Shown here: one piece after another, positions 32,859 through 41,702 of the stretch
How the letters are laid out: the number at the start of each line of letters is the position of its first letter
Numbering within the stretch: position 1 is the stretch's first letter
Source of the DNA: Clostridiales bacterium
Lineage (GTDB): Bacteria > Bacillota > Clostridia > TANB77 > CAG-508
Direction of reading: 5' to 3'
DNA: 64,000 bases
Assembly (NCBI GenBank): GCA_004554705.1
Contig: SFKS01000001.1
Span: 1 to 64,000, forward strand
Made by a program: the position numbers and the translations under genes
The notes under the pieces: model-generated
What the model was told of the DNA's origin: nothing
The model's database searches: none
What the model saw: only the letters and a program-made list of their open reading frames with translations

Positions 32859-33491
32859 TTATTTTATCTTTCCTATTTTGTTTAGTGGCCAGAATCTAAA
32901 AGCCACTTTACTTTCAACTTTGCTTATTGGTATACAACCAAAATCCCTACAATCAGTACTATGTTCCCTGTTATCTCCCATAGCAAAAACACAATTTTCC
33001 GGCACAACTATATCTGAATAAGTTTTGCCCTTTGTTACCACGTCTTGTTGTAAATATGGTTCATCTAGTTCTTCACCATTTCTATATACTTTGCCATTTT
33101 CAATTTTTATGTGGTCTCCTGCAACTCCAATAACTCGCTTGATATAGCTTGTTTTTGTGGTTTCTAACACATAGTATACTAGTTTCCTAGCTATTCCTTG
33201 TGGTTCATATTCATATTTTGCTACAGGATAGTCAAAATCTATCTCTTCAAGTGAAGGGTATGTGTTACTTGGAGCTTCAAAAGTAATTATATCTCCAACT
33301 TTGTACTCTCCTTTAACTGTTCTAATCCATCTATTTAGCCAAAGTCTCTGACCTTCTTTTAAAGTTTTATCCATTGATGTTTGTCTTACAACTGTAGGCG
33401 TTCCTATGAAGTATTTTACTGCTAATGCAATAACAACTGCTATTATTATGCAATATGCCCATTCCAATATGTTTTTTATCTTCGGATTCAT
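32859..33491 (-). CDS. lepB: Signal peptidase I
   Basis: Cleaves signal peptides of exported proteins at the outer membrane face. One N-terminal membrane helix (AYCIIIAVVIALAVKYFI) is followed by the catalytic Ser in RQTSMDKTL (about residue 39). The catalytic Lys lies in SYIKRVIGVAGDHI, and box E is MGDNREHSTDCRDFG. The 210-aa length is typical. It lies 16 bp after the sensor kinase gene, likely in one transcription unit with holB and ricT. Confidence 0.94.
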   Translation of the reverse strand: MNPKIKNILEWAYCIIIAVVIALAVKYFIGTPTVVRQTSMDKTLKEGQRLWLNRWIRTVKGEYKVGDIITFEAPSNTYPSLEEIDFDYPVAKYEYEPQGIARKLVYYVLETTKTSYIKRVIGVAGDHIKIENGKVYRNGEELDEPYLQQDVVTKGKTYSDIVVPENCVFAMGDNREHSTDCRDFGCIPISKVESKVAFRFWPLNKIGKIK

Positions 33492-33507
33492 TTATTTTCC
33501 TTCTTTC

Positions 33508-34923
33508 TTATGCTTCATTTTTTAATATTGTAGGTATAGTAATGACAACCTCTGTTCCTTTACCTACTTGGCTTTTAATATCTATTCTGCCATTGTTTTT
33601 ATCTAATATTTCTTTTGCAATTGATAGTCCTAAACCTGTTCCTCCCATTTTTCTAGTTCGTGCTTTATCTACTCTATAGAATCTTTCAAATATTCTATTT
33701 AAATCCTCTTCTGGTATTCCTATCCCATTATCAATTATTTTAATATATGCATCATTGTATACAAATCCTACATATATCTTTATTATTCCATTTTCTTCTG
33801 TATATTTAATACTGTTTGATAGAATATTTAGTATAACTCTCTCTAGTCCATCTTTATCTGCACAAATGGTTGGTACATTTGCCGTTACAAAGCATTCAAC
33901 TTTTTGGTGTTTTTTATCTGCTTCTATTTGTAAATTCTCTAAGCATGATTTAACTAAATCTCCCAAATTGAATTCTACCTTTTCCCATTTTACTTGTTCA
34001 TTATCATATTTTGATAGAATTAATAAATCATTTACTAATTTTGTCATTCTTATTGCTTCTGTATTTATTACTTTTAGAAATTTTTCTTGTAGCTCTGGAT
34101 CATATTCAGTGTTTGCAAGTGTTTCTCCATATCCAATGATTGATGTTAGTGGAGTTTTTAGTTCATGTGATACATCTGCAATAAATTCTTTCCTCATATT
34201 ATCAAGTCTTACGTGTTCAGTTATATCTTGTATTAGCACTATTGCACCCGCTGGTCTATCTAATTCGTCTTTGAAAGAGGCAAAAAATATTTTTAAATAT
34301 TTGTCATTAATATTTACTTTTTTCTCTGATGTCGTCCAATTTTCTAAATATATGATTTTCTCTAAATTTATGTCAATATCTACACTCTGAAAAATTTCAT
34401 TAAAATTGCTTTTCCCTTTTGGAATTTCTAGTAATTTGATTGCTGCAGAATTAATATGAATTATATTTCCTTCTAAATCACATGCTATAATTCCATCTGT
34501 CATGTGTTGTAATATTGTTTCTATTTGTTTTTTTTGTCTTGTTACTTTATTTAAGTTCTCATTTAAACTTGCTGTCATAGTATCAAAAGCTTGTATAAGT
34601 CCATCAATTTCAGTGTTTCGTTTTGAGTTTTCAAAATGTGGAGATGTTTTTAGTTCTTCTCCTTCTGCTATTTTTTCAGCACTTTTAATTAATTTGTATA
34701 TTGGCTTAGTAATAATTCTGGATGTGAACCATATTACTACAACTGATATTACTATAAAAGCACTTGTTATTATTGAGAAAACTAGTATGTTTTCATTTAT
34801 TACTTTCTCTTCCATACCTATATATCTCATTTTTTGTATTGTAAATATGCCATATCCAAAGAACATTAAAATGGCTAATATCATTATTATAAGTATTATT
34901 TTAACTTGAACACTCTTGAACAT
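33508..34923 (-). CDS. Sensor histidine kinase, WalK/PhoR-like
   Basis: Two membrane helices (residues about 8-28 and 47-66) enclose an extracytoplasmic loop of under 20 residues. HAMP, PAS (MTDGIIACDLEGNIIHINSAA) and HisKA follow, with phosphoacceptor His in DVSHELKTPLTSIIGYGETL. The HATPase_c domain has N (ILSNSIKYTEENG), G1 (DNGIGIPEEDL) and G2 (GGTGLGLSIAKEI) boxes. The very small outer loop differs from Bacillus WalK, which has an outer PAS domain. Its partner regulator is 8 bp upstream. Confidence 0.88.
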   Translation of the reverse strand: MFKSVQVKIILIIMILAILMFFGYGIFTIQKMRYIGMEEKVINENILVFSIITSAFIVISVVVIWFTSRIITKPIYKLIKSAEKIAEGEELKTSPHFENSKRNTEIDGLIQAFDTMTASLNENLNKVTRQKKQIETILQHMTDGIIACDLEGNIIHINSAAIKLLEIPKGKSNFNEIFQSVDIDINLEKIIYLENWTTSEKKVNINDKYLKIFFASFKDELDRPAGAIVLIQDITEHVRLDNMRKEFIADVSHELKTPLTSIIGYGETLANTEYDPELQEKFLKVINTEAIRMTKLVNDLLILSKYDNEQVKWEKVEFNLGDLVKSCLENLQIEADKKHQKVECFVTANVPTICADKDGLERVILNILSNSIKYTEENGIIKIYVGFVYNDAYIKIIDNGIGIPEEDLNRIFERFYRVDKARTRKMGGTGLGLSIAKEILDKNNGRIDIKSQVGKGTEVVITIPTILKNEA

Positions 34924-34930
34924 TTTTATG

Positions 34931-35692
34931 TTATTCCTTTCCTAGCTTGTCTGATTTTAAATAATATCCTATACCTCTCTTTGTTATTAGTATTTTAGGT
35001 TCTTCTGTGTCGTCTTTCATTTTTTTTCTTAGTCTTCTAACTAGAACATCTACTGTTCTTTCATCCCCAATGTAGTCATATTTCCATACATTTTTTAGCA
35101 ATTCTTCTCTTGACACTGCTTGACCTTGTTTTAAAGCCAAATATTTAAGAAATTCAAATTCTTTCAATGTTACATCTATGCTTCTACCATCAACTTTAAC
35201 TTCTATTTTTTCTAAATCTAATACTAAGTTTCCAACAGTTACTACTTTATCAGAAGATGTAGTTTCTTCTTCCTCTACAGATTGCGAAACAAATTTACTT
35301 GATGTTGGATCAGATTTACGCAAATTTGCTTTAATCCTTGCCATTAATTCTCGAACACTAAATGGCTTTGTAACATAATCATCTGCACCTAGTTCTAAGC
35401 CTAATATTTTGTCTATTTCTTCATTTCTAGCAGTTAGCATTAGAATAGGTATGTTATATTTGCTTCTTATTTTTTTGCATACTGTTAATCCATCCATTTT
35501 AGGAAGCATAATGTCCAATAGAATCAAGTCAGGTTTGTTTTTAAATGCCATGTCAACAGCAGTTACACCATCATAGGCTTCTAGAGTATTATAGCCTTCT
35601 CTTTTCAAATTATATACTAAAATATCTACAATAGGTGGTTCATCCTCTACTATTAAAATAGTTTTCTGATTGTTTTCTACATTATTTTCCAT
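34931..35692 (-). CDS. Response regulator, OmpR/WalR-like
   Basis: A receiver domain (VEDEPP, phosphoacceptor D in LILLDIMLPKMDG, LTAR, K in YVTKPF) followed by an acidic linker of about 25 residues and an OmpR-type winged helix (VDVLVRRLRKKMKDD, TKRGIGYYL). At 253 aa it is longer than usual because of that linker. It is encoded just before its kinase, as in WalRK and PhoPR pairs; WalR is favoured by EFEFLKYLALKQGQAVSREELL-type sequence (conserved in this family). Target promoters are unknown. Confidence 0.87.
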   Translation of the reverse strand: MENNVENNQKTILIVEDEPPIVDILVYNLKREGYNTLEAYDGVTAVDMAFKNKPDLILLDIMLPKMDGLTVCKKIRSKYNIPILMLTARNEEIDKILGLELGADDYVTKPFSVRELMARIKANLRKSDPTSSKFVSQSVEEEETTSSDKVVTVGNLVLDLEKIEVKVDGRSIDVTLKEFEFLKYLALKQGQAVSREELLKNVWKYDYIGDERTVDVLVRRLRKKMKDDTEEPKILITKRGIGYYLKSDKLGKE

Positions 35693-35812
35693 AAGGCGTT
35701 CTCCTCTTTAAATTACATTAAATTTAGGATTTAAAATAATATGTGAAAAATTTTTTTATACATTAATTTATATCATATATCTTAAATTTATACAAGTTTT
35801 TTTATGATTTTT

Positions 35813-36643
35813 TCAAGTTTTTTTGCATATTATTACTCTGTCATTTTTATTCAAGTCTTTATATTCTTTTATATCTGCGTATTTTTTTTCATTATTTATT
35901 ATGTCTTTTACCTGCTTTTTTTGTTCTTCACCTATTTCTAAGCATAGGTATCCATTTTTTTTTATGTATTTACTAGCTTGTCCTATTATCTTTCTATAAA
36001 ATTCTAATCCATCTATTCCTCCATCTAGTGCCAATATTGGTTCATTTTGAACTTCTTTGCTTAGTTTTTCTATTTCATGTGTTTTAATATATGGCGGATT
36101 TGATACAATAATGTCAAATTTGTCTTCAATATTATTGAATAAATCAGATAGAATAAATTTTATTTTCTTGCTTCTGTCATTTATCCTAGCAATAGCTAAA
36201 GCCTTCTCACTTATGTCTGATGCATATATTTGAGCTTCTGAAACCTTTTCTGATATTGATATAGCTATTGCACCGCTTCCAGTACACAAATCTAGTATCT
36301 TAGGTTTTTTATATTGTTTCAACAGTTTTATTACTTCTTCTACTAGTATTTCTGTATCTGGTTGTGGAATAAGAACATCCTTATTTACAGCGAATTCAAT
36401 TCCCATGAATTCTTGCTTTCCTAATATATATTGTATAGGTTCTCCTTCTAATAAATTTTTTATGTATTGTTTGTAAATTGTCTCTTGTTTTTTTGATATT
36501 TCTTTATCGTAATTTATTATTAAATATTCTTTTGGCACTTCTAAAGTAAATGCTAATAGTCTTCGTGCTTTTGCATGAGGTTCTTCAACTTCGTTTGCTT
36601 TTAATTGCTTTATACTCTCTTGTAAAATCTCTTTAATTTTCAT
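35813..36643 (-). CDS. prmC: Peptide chain release factor N5-glutamine methyltransferase
   Basis: Methylates the GGQ glutamine of release factors RF1 and RF2. An N-terminal helical domain is followed by the SAM-binding motif ILDLCTGSGAIAISI and the catalytic NPPY in IIVSNPPYIKTHEI. ATG 36643 is preferred since the upstream ATG 36655 touches the AAAGG ribosome-binding site; this gives 276 aa, a normal length. prfA is not adjacent here. Confidence 0.9.
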   Translation of the reverse strand: MKIKEILQESIKQLKANEVEEPHAKARRLLAFTLEVPKEYLIINYDKEISKKQETIYKQYIKNLLEGEPIQYILGKQEFMGIEFAVNKDVLIPQPDTEILVEEVIKLLKQYKKPKILDLCTGSGAIAISISEKVSEAQIYASDISEKALAIARINDRSKKIKFILSDLFNNIEDKFDIIVSNPPYIKTHEIEKLSKEVQNEPILALDGGIDGLEFYRKIIGQASKYIKKNGYLCLEIGEEQKKQVKDIINNEKKYADIKEYKDLNKNDRVIICKKT

Positions 36644-36715
36644 TGAGTTTATCATCCTTTACTTTGTATTTTCGTCTTTATAATATCATATATCTATATT
36701 TTTATCAAGTAATAT

Positions 36716-37843
36716 TTATACCTCTTCCAACACATTTGCTAGGCATTGCATACTTAATAAACATTCTCCTAATGTATTTGCAGTAGCTCCTACTTCTATT
36801 ATGCTTGCTCCTGGTGATACATGTTGATTATATCTTGAATTTCTTATTATCATTGGTCTAAATAATCCTGGATACATTTCATTTGCTTTTTCTTGAATTT
36901 TTACTGCTATCTTTAAGTTCTGAACCCAGTTAGGATGCTCTAGACCTCCTCCATCTGTTCCTATTACAAACATGAGTTGTGCAACTCTTTGACCGTTTAC
37001 CATGACTGTTGGTCCATATGTATCACCATTTCCAAGAGCATCACGATGTATGTCTAATACTATACCCGCTTCTTTTTCTTCTAGTAATCTTTTTGCTGTT
37101 TCTAAAGATCTCGTATATGAACCTGAGTATGATGGATAATCATGATATGTTCCATCATGCACAACATTAAAATCTTTTTGAGTAAGGTATGTTGTTAATT
37201 CTGTTCCAACTCTTATTACATTATAGTTATCATCTGTTGTTCTATAGTTTCCTGTCATCGTATAGTTATAAGTCTCACAAGGAGTATAGCTTTCGCAGGT
37301 ATGTGTATGATATATTAATATATTTTTTTTGTTTTGTATTTCCACATCAGGTATAAGCATTTCTTCTGTTATAGTATAGTTACTTTGATTATCTATTTTG
37401 GTAGTTCCATAAGAGTCTGTTACTCTTGAATTTATATTTCTTTCTGTTACTATTTCTGTATTTGCAACTTTAGGTATCTGTATTTGTTCTATTGTAGTAT
37501 TTTTTTCTGTTGCCTCTATTATTTGTTTTTCTTCAATTTCGTCAGGAACTTGATAGTTGTATGTAGAAGTTTGTATTGGCTTTAAAATTGGAGTTTCCAT
37601 ACTTAGTATCTTGGTTAGTTTTATTTCACGGTTATTGTTGTCCTTTTCCGTTACAAGTTCTGAAATGCTTAAATTTAGACATATTGTGAATAATTTGTTA
37701 TTCACATTACTTAAGTCTATTCTTTTTAAGGATTGGCTAGAATTTGATATGACCTTCATAAATATAAATATTATGCAACAAACAATAATTATCTTAACAG
37801 TGTATTTACCTATATCTTTCAAATTAATTACTGCTACATTCAT
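36716..37843 (-). CDS. spoIIP: Stage II sporulation protein P
   Basis: A peptidoglycan amidase/endopeptidase of the engulfment (DMP) complex, in the mother-cell membrane. An N-terminal membrane helix (IIIVCCIIFIFMKVI, residues 18-32) and a Thr/Ile-rich linker precede the amidase domain. That domain holds ILIYHTHTCESYTP (zinc His and Glu) and GIVLDIHRDALG. The 375-aa length is normal. The start has GGGAGG upstream. Its partner spoIIM is at 5.3 kb. Confidence 0.92.
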   Translation of the reverse strand: MNVAVINLKDIGKYTVKIIIVCCIIFIFMKVISNSSQSLKRIDLSNVNNKLFTICLNLSISELVTEKDNNNREIKLTKILSMETPILKPIQTSTYNYQVPDEIEEKQIIEATEKNTTIEQIQIPKVANTEIVTERNINSRVTDSYGTTKIDNQSNYTITEEMLIPDVEIQNKKNILIYHTHTCESYTPCETYNYTMTGNYRTTDDNYNVIRVGTELTTYLTQKDFNVVHDGTYHDYPSYSGSYTRSLETAKRLLEEKEAGIVLDIHRDALGNGDTYGPTVMVNGQRVAQLMFVIGTDGGGLEHPNWVQNLKIAVKIQEKANEMYPGLFRPMIIRNSRYNQHVSPGASIIEVGATANTLGECLLSMQCLANVLEEV

Positions 37844-37892
37844 ATATTCTTAAAGCCTCCCTTTTTTAATATATATTTAGCATATTATAAAA

Positions 37893-37924
37893 ATATGCTA
37901 AAGGAGTACAACCCTTTAGCATAT
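37893..37924 (-). terminator. Terminator of the 737-aa gene
   Basis: ATATGCTAAAGG/CCTTTAGCATAT (12 bp, 8-nt loop) overlaps the stop codon and is followed by T residues on the minus strand. Confidence 0.75.
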
Positions 37925-40129
37925 CTCATATTCAAATATATTTATTTTTAGTGTTTCAATCTTAGGTGAAGCTTCAATTGTTTTTATAATATAGTTTTCA
38001 TCTTTATTCTTTAATTTTAAGTTTAGCTTTTCTGTATTAATAAGTATTCCATCTGATATATGCATTCCTAGTGGTAAAGTCTGATTATTATTGTTATAGT
38101 ACATTATATTTGTTAATGCTATACAATTGGTGTTTTCTTTTAGCATAATTTTATATAGATTTACTTCTTTACTTTTTGCATCTTTTAGAGCACTTTCAGG
38201 ATTAATGTAAAATACATTAAGTCCATCCTCTATGTTTCCTACTTTATATATAGGGATTTCTATGTCGCTTTTAAATTTTTTTATGCTTGCTTGTATGTCA
38301 TCAGCTATATTTCTTATTTTATTTGTATATTCTTTGAGTGTTGTTTTACCTTTTAAATTTAATATTGAAAATTTATTTTTAGCATTTTCTCTATGTTTTA
38401 TGTTTCCTAATGTTTTCACTTGTTCATTAGACGAGTCAATACTTCCAAATATGTCAAACGCTGTATTTTTTTCGTTTTCTTGCATTTCCTCTTTTAATTT
38501 TAGTAGATGTTCTTCTGATATTTTTTCTTTATGTATTATGCAATTAATGTCATTTAGGACATTTGTCGTTGCAATGAAGATACTGTCTGTTTCTTCTTTT
38601 GTGAATACAGTTCTCTGTTCTTTATCCATTTGTTTTGATAAATCTTCAAAGTCTAAATCAAAATTAAAGGCTTTTTTTAGTTTTCTATTTGTGTGAACTT
38701 CTATAATACCTTCATTAAGCTGTTTTGCTTCGTCTTTATTTGTAAATTTCCAAAATTCAAAAATACTTTTTTTATGGTCATCTATTTCTTTTATATATAG
38801 TGTGGCATTTTTAATTTTTGTTTGCAACATATTAATTCTTTTATTTATTGCTTCTATGTCTAACTCTAAATCTTTTATAGCATTTGTCTCTTGGTCTAAT
38901 TTTGTATATAAGGTTAGTAGTTCTTCTAATGTATAGACCTCTTTTATTTCTGTTCTTTCGCAATATTTTAGCTTGTTTGTTGGTTCATCTTTTTCTGTAA
39001 TATTAGTATTTGTAGTTTGAATACTTTTTTTCTTATATTTTATAAAATATTTAACTTTACCGAAGAAGGTTTTTTTACATTCAAGGAAGGTTGATATTTG
39101 TTTTTCTTTTTCAAAATATTCTTGGTCTAAATTTTTTGATAGTTTTTTGAGTTTTCTTAATTTTTTGTCAAGATTTATTTTTACTTCCTTTGCTTTAATT
39201 GTTTTTTCTAGTCCTTGAAGATATTCTCTTTTTATAAAGTCAATAAGTTTGCTATTGTCTATTTTATCTTCACCATAGTAGAAATGAATTGTTCCTTTTT
39301 CATCAAGCTTTATGTTGAATTTATAATGGTGAGAAAGCTGAGTTTCTAAAATAAATAGCACTTTTAGTAATTTGTAATAATCTTCTGCTTCTCCTTGAGT
39401 TTTTAATTCTATTTTATATTCACTTTTAATTGTATCATATATTGTTGCTTTGCCCAGTATTTGTATGCTCATATTGTCTTGTTTATCATAAACTTCATAT
39501 ATTGATGGCCAGTCTTTTGCAAAGAAGCACAAAAATTTTTCTAACTCTTCAATTTCTGAAGTGTTTAAAAATGTGTTGCTATATTCGGAATAACAAATAG
39601 GCACAAAGATTTTTTCTTCTTTTCCTTTTATTTGTTTTTTAATAACATAAAATAGTTCTGCAAGCTCAGATTCTTTAATCGGTATAAGCATAAAATATTT
39701 TTTTGAAGTCTGTGAGTAATGCACTTGCCAGATGTAATCTTTATTAAATTTTACAGTATATGGAATACTTTTGTTTAATGCCTTTTGTTGTTCTTCTAAA
39801 ATTTCTATTTCTTCAAGATTAAGTTTTCTAATAAGATTTAAGAATAGTAGGTTTCTTTCAATATCTTCTTCTGTGTCTACGTTTAAGTAAGCACCTATTG
39901 GCAATGCTTTTGCATATTTTTCTGTATAGTCTGCTAATCTGTGTGTAGGAGTTAGGAATATTTCAATATCATTTATATCTACATATTTATACACTTTATA
40001 ATTTTTCTCATTATAGTTTTTATGAATTCCAAAATCAATAGGTTGGAATAAATTAAATTTATCTGGTATGTTTTTTAAATCTAATCCAATAAAGTTAAGC
40101 TTTTCGGTTAAATTTTCATTAGTTTCCAA
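37916..40129 (-). CDS. Large protein of unknown function with coiled coil (737 aa)
   Basis: Not recognised. The first about 300 residues are mixed alpha/beta (FLTPTHRLADYTEKYAKAL, YIWQVHYSQTSKKYFMLIP). A Lys/Glu-rich coiled coil follows (about 310-480), then a further mixed domain ending EIC. No membrane helix, signal peptide, ATPase or nuclease motif is visible. It is monocistronic, with its own terminator, between rpmF and spoIIP. Codon use matches its neighbours, so it is not obviously foreign. Confidence 0.75.
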   Translation of the reverse strand: METNENLTEKLNFIGLDLKNIPDKFNLFQPIDFGIHKNYNEKNYKVYKYVDINDIEIFLTPTHRLADYTEKYAKALPIGAYLNVDTEEDIERNLLFLNLIRKLNLEEIEILEEQQKALNKSIPYTVKFNKDYIWQVHYSQTSKKYFMLIPIKESELAELFYVIKKQIKGKEEKIFVPICYSEYSNTFLNTSEIEELEKFLCFFAKDWPSIYEVYDKQDNMSIQILGKATIYDTIKSEYKIELKTQGEAEDYYKLLKVLFILETQLSHHYKFNIKLDEKGTIHFYYGEDKIDNSKLIDFIKREYLQGLEKTIKAKEVKINLDKKLRKLKKLSKNLDQEYFEKEKQISTFLECKKTFFGKVKYFIKYKKKSIQTTNTNITEKDEPTNKLKYCERTEIKEVYTLEELLTLYTKLDQETNAIKDLELDIEAINKRINMLQTKIKNATLYIKEIDDHKKSIFEFWKFTNKDEAKQLNEGIIEVHTNRKLKKAFNFDLDFEDLSKQMDKEQRTVFTKEETDSIFIATTNVLNDINCIIHKEKISEEHLLKLKEEMQENEKNTAFDIFGSIDSSNEQVKTLGNIKHRENAKNKFSILNLKGKTTLKEYTNKIRNIADDIQASIKKFKSDIEIPIYKVGNIEDGLNVFYINPESALKDAKSKEVNLYKIMLKENTNCIALTNIMYYNNNNQTLPLGMHISDGILINTEKLNLKLKNKDENYIIKTIEASPKIETLKINIFEYEIC

Positions 40130-40207
40130 GTTATCTACCTCTCATTTATATTTTTTGTAAGTATATCATAAAAGTATTATTTATTCAATAATTAACTAAT
40201 AAAAAAA

Positions 40208-40223
40208 ATGCCTTATTCGGCAT
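40208..40223. terminator. rpmF terminator
   Basis: ATGCC-ttattc-GGCAT flanked by an A tract on the left and a T tract on the right, so it can work in both directions. It overlaps the rpmF stop. Confidence 0.7.
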
Positions 40224-40395
40224 CTTTTTTTATTACTTCTTTACCATCATAGTATCCGCAATTTGAACATACTCTGTGTGGCATTATTGGTTCATTACAG
40301 TGTTTACATCTAGCTATACTTGGTTCTTCTAATTTCCATGTTGATCTTTTTGTTCTTGTTCTTTCTTTTGACCATCTTCTTTTTGGTTGTGCCAT
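40213..40395 (-). CDS. rpmF: 50S ribosomal protein L32
   Basis: A 60-aa basic protein starting AQPKRRWSKERTRTKRSTWK. The zinc-ribbon cysteines are kept (CKHCNEP and CSNCGYYDG), so this is the zinc-binding C+ form. GGAGGG precedes the ATG. No yceD/DUF177 gene is upstream, unlike in many Firmicutes. Confidence 0.96.
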   Translation of the reverse strand: MAQPKRRWSKERTRTKRSTWKLEEPSIARCKHCNEPIMPHRVCSNCGYYDGKEVIKKDAE

Positions 40396-40522
40396 ACTTA
40401 TTCCCTCCTCTGTTAGTACACTATTTATCTATATACCTTTATTTTTTTAGCTACTAAACTAGTATACTAAGAATTTATAGATTTGTCAATACTTATGGTA
40501 AATTTTGTGAAAAAAAGTGATC

Positions 40523-40557
40523 AAATGTAGGAGTGAGCATAGCTCGCTCCTACATTT
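40523..40557. repeat. 16-bp GC-core palindromic hairpin
   Basis: AAATGTAGGAGTGAGC pairs with GCTCGCTCCTACATTT (one G-T pair) around a 3-nt loop. The layout matches the hairpin at 12348-12394: GTAGG arms and a GC-rich core. Confidence 0.65.
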
Positions 40558-40565
40558 TTAAAATT

Positions 40566-40994
40566 CTATTGGCACATTTCTGGTTTTTCGTCTTTACAAC
40601 TTGGTTTAAAATCTCTGCATTCTAGTTTAACGCCTTTTAAGCATTTTCCGTGTCTCTTGCAGTCTATACATTGTTTGCAATGTCTTACTTTATCTGCCCA
40701 TATTTGTAATTCATACTTTTTGTCTGGACATAATGGTCCAAATACAAATTCTCCGTCTTTGTCTGTAAATGTGTGTGATACTGGCTTTCTTTCTTCTTTT
40801 CCACAGTCATGAGAAACTTCTATTAATTTTATTACTGCATCTTCTACTGGTTCTTTATAACAGTCTCTTATTATTCCAAATATTACATCCCTATTGTCTT
40901 CTGGTAAATTTATTTCTAAATCAAATTGCTTTCCTTTTTCTATAAATCCATCTACTTTAATTTCTTGGCATGGTTTTTTTTCTTCAAATTCCAT
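40566..40994 (-). CDS. Cysteine-rich protein with carboxypeptidase-regulatory-like fold
   Basis: The middle part (VIFGIIRDCYKEPVEDAVIK, TFTDKDGEFVFGPLCPDKKY) fits a transthyretin-like beta-sandwich (CarboxypepD_reg type). The C-terminal third has many cysteines in CxxC-like spacing (CKQCIDCKRHGKC, CRDFKPSCKD). There is no signal peptide, so it is presumably cytoplasmic or a spore/surface component exported by other means. GGTGGATG precedes the ATG. Function unknown. Confidence 0.65.
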   Translation of the reverse strand: MEFEEKKPCQEIKVDGFIEKGKQFDLEINLPEDNRDVIFGIIRDCYKEPVEDAVIKLIEVSHDCGKEERKPVSHTFTDKDGEFVFGPLCPDKKYELQIWADKVRHCKQCIDCKRHGKCLKGVKLECRDFKPSCKDEKPEMCQ

Positions 40995-41082
40995 TTTCTT
41001 TCATCCACCTTTTTAATATTTTTATGCTTTCGCATATCTAATATATTATATGAGAATGTATAGAAATTGGTGCTAGCCAAAA

Positions 41083-41117
41083 ACGCCTTTATCTACATAA
41101 TCGTGAGTAAAAGGCGT
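41083..41117 (-). terminator. Terminator of the HD-domain gene
   Basis: ACGCCTTT/AAAGGCGT with a T tract on the minus strand, 10 bp past the stop. The loop is long (19 nt). Confidence 0.6.
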
Positions 41118-41126
41118 CTTTTAAAA

Positions 41127-41684
41127 TTAAATATTATAAAAATATGTTGCTTCTAAATCTGCTTCATGAAGTAGCAATGCAAGTGGATATTTTTTAAATG
41201 CTTGACCTAGTGGTACATATAATTCTTTTGGCTCTGAAAATCCCATATGCCAACGTATTGCATATTTTTCTTCATTTGTCAGTTTTATATATTCTGTAAG
41301 CATCATTACTGACTTTTCTCCATGCCCATATGGTATGGTATCTTCTATTGTATAATATGGGGCTTTTTCCCATTCTCCTTTTGCATTTTTTACATTTCTG
41401 TAATCTACTTTATAGAAGTTTACTTTGCAAATATCGTGTAATAGCGTTGATATTATTAATGTATCTTCACTCACTTCTAGTTTATGAGATTCTATTTTTT
41501 CTTTTAATATTTCATAAACCTTGTAGCTATGTTCTGCTAAACCGGATTTATATGCTCCATGATATTTAGTGCTTGCTGGTGCTTCATAGTAATCTGATTT
41601 TTCTAGAAATTCCATCAGTTCTTTCATGCCTGTTCTGTTTACTTTATTCAATAATTCTTTTATTTTATCTTTTATTTCGCTCAT
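41127..41684 (-). CDS. HD-domain phosphohydrolase
   Basis: Metal-binding HD superfamily. The first His is in GLAEHSYKVYEIL, the HD pair in ISTLLHDICKVNFY (about residues 82-95), a further His lies in IPYGHGEKSVMM, and a late Asp lies in LLLHEADLEATY. Proteins of this kind are phosphohydrolases of nucleotides or second messengers; the substrate is not predictable. At 185 aa with no extra domain it resembles short HD proteins also common in phages. It begins 19 bp after clpX. GGAG precedes the ATG. Confidence 0.78.
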   Translation of the reverse strand: MSEIKDKIKELLNKVNRTGMKELMEFLEKSDYYEAPASTKYHGAYKSGLAEHSYKVYEILKEKIESHKLEVSEDTLIISTLLHDICKVNFYKVDYRNVKNAKGEWEKAPYYTIEDTIPYGHGEKSVMMLTEYIKLTNEEKYAIRWHMGFSEPKELYVPLGQAFKKYPLALLLHEADLEATYFYNI

Positions 41685-41702
41685 GGTATTCTCCTATTCT
41701 TG

